Program-made: the position numbers and the translations under genes
Notes under the pieces: generated by a model
What the model saw: the letters and a program-made list of their open reading frames with translations, nothing else
Database searches by the model: none
What the model was told of the DNA's origin: nothing
Assembly: GCA_965229615.1 (NCBI GenBank)
Contig: OZ245890.1
Span: forward strand, 310,001 to 374,000
Length of the DNA stretch: 64,000 nucleotides
From: G965229615 sp965229615
GTDB lineage: Bacteria > Pseudomonadota > Alphaproteobacteria > Rickettsiales > Midichloriaceae
Reading direction: 5' to 3'
Shown here: positions 63,769 through 64,000 of the stretch, piece by piece
Numbering within the stretch: the first letter of the stretch is position 1
Layout: each line of letters begins with the position of its first letter

Positions 63769-64000
63769 ATGTATATCGTAGTTGAAAGAGACAAACTATT
63801 AAAAAGTATAGCAAAGGTACAGTCGGTAGTTGAAAAACGCAATATATTGCAAATTCTTGAACATGTAAAGATAGATATCACTAATGGTAGTATCTCATTT
63901 ATTACTACAGATATGGATATTACGATACAGGACAGCTTCAATCTTGAGCAGGACAATAAAATTTCCTTCACAGTGCCTGTACAGCAACTTTATAACATTA
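63769..64000 (+). CDS. dnaN: DNA polymerase III beta sliding clamp, 5' part
   Basis: The first 77 codons of the clamp that tethers DNA polymerase III, cut by the window end. The sequence begins MYIVVERDKLLKSIAKVQS and continues VVEKRNILQILEHVKIDI, matching the first clamp domain of DnaN; TTDMDITIQDSF follows in the expected place. The start has no strong ribosome-binding site. It follows ruvA by 112 bases. Confidence 0.92.
   Translation, partial: MYIVVERDKLLKSIAKVQSVVEKRNILQILEHVKIDITNGSISFITTDMDITIQDSFNLEQDNKISFTVPVQQLYNI

Overview
The window is AT-rich, gene-dense bacterial chromosome from a host-associated alphaproteobacterium, most likely in the order Rickettsiales. The signs are a 17 kDa-antigen-type lipoprotein, mitochondrial-type accessory genes (NDUFS4-like, COQ9-like), a DUF155/RMND1 protein, an alphaproteobacterial AddB, aerobic HemF, a polyhydroxyalkanoate synthase, an ankyrin protein and a deaminase resembling the Orientia OTT_1508 family. 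FlhB and FlgB point to a lineage that keeps flagellar genes, as some Midichloriaceae-like Rickettsiales do; the family placement is inference.

Layout. 1-5.9 kb: the end of the alpha ribosomal operon (rpoA, rplQ), then pnp, rpsO and a DegP protease on the minus strand. 6.1-11.6 kb: DUF155 protein, GNAT, nuoA, an MFS carrier, an amino-acid ABC permease, pgpA, a small atpI and atpB. 11.6-18.5 kb: argS, an NDUFS4-like gene, a transaldolase-like protein with rnhB, a J-protein, a BON lipoprotein, a repeat-bearing FkbM methyltransferase and a COQ9-like gene. 18.5-22.9 kb: two tandem paralogous membrane proteins of unknown function and a convergent helical protein. 23-42.3 kb: phaC, initiator tRNA, rpmE, addB, era (apparently started on ATT), hemF, yqgE, nuoD, two acetyltransferases, nuoE, a CCA-adding enzyme, a 17 kDa lipoprotein, mnmG, a hypothetical membrane protein, pth and secD.

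42.4-51.06 kb is the striking accessory region. A 510-residue coiled-coil protein is followed head-to-tail by six related coiled-coil genes. Each gene's last codons carry the ribosome-binding site of the next, stops and starts are 1 or 4 bases apart, and every unit length is 1 modulo 3. The copies are mosaics of a few shared blocks and have variable numbers of 7-residue repeats. The array breaks off in a truncated copy. An ankyrin gene and an OTT_1508-type deaminase gene follow, and then array sequence resumes as a frameshifted copy. This looks like a recombining, lineage-specific gene family with a two-gene effector-like cassette lodged inside it.

51-64 kb returns to ordinary chromosome: an OmpR-type regulator, nuoC, an outer-membrane barrel, tRNA-Gly, a FlgB with a Sec signal peptide, a Cys-nucleophile hydrolase, ftsB, secG, pyrG, a hypothetical protein, wrbA-like, flhB, a cyclophilin, a DsbA-like protein, an EamA transporter, ruvA and the start of dnaN. 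Complex I genes (nuoA, nuoD, nuoE, nuoC) are scattered over 45 kb rather than in one operon, which suggests extensive rearrangement. No rRNA, insertion sequence, transposase or CRISPR array was seen. The longest stretch without a gene is about 290 bases (5858-6145).
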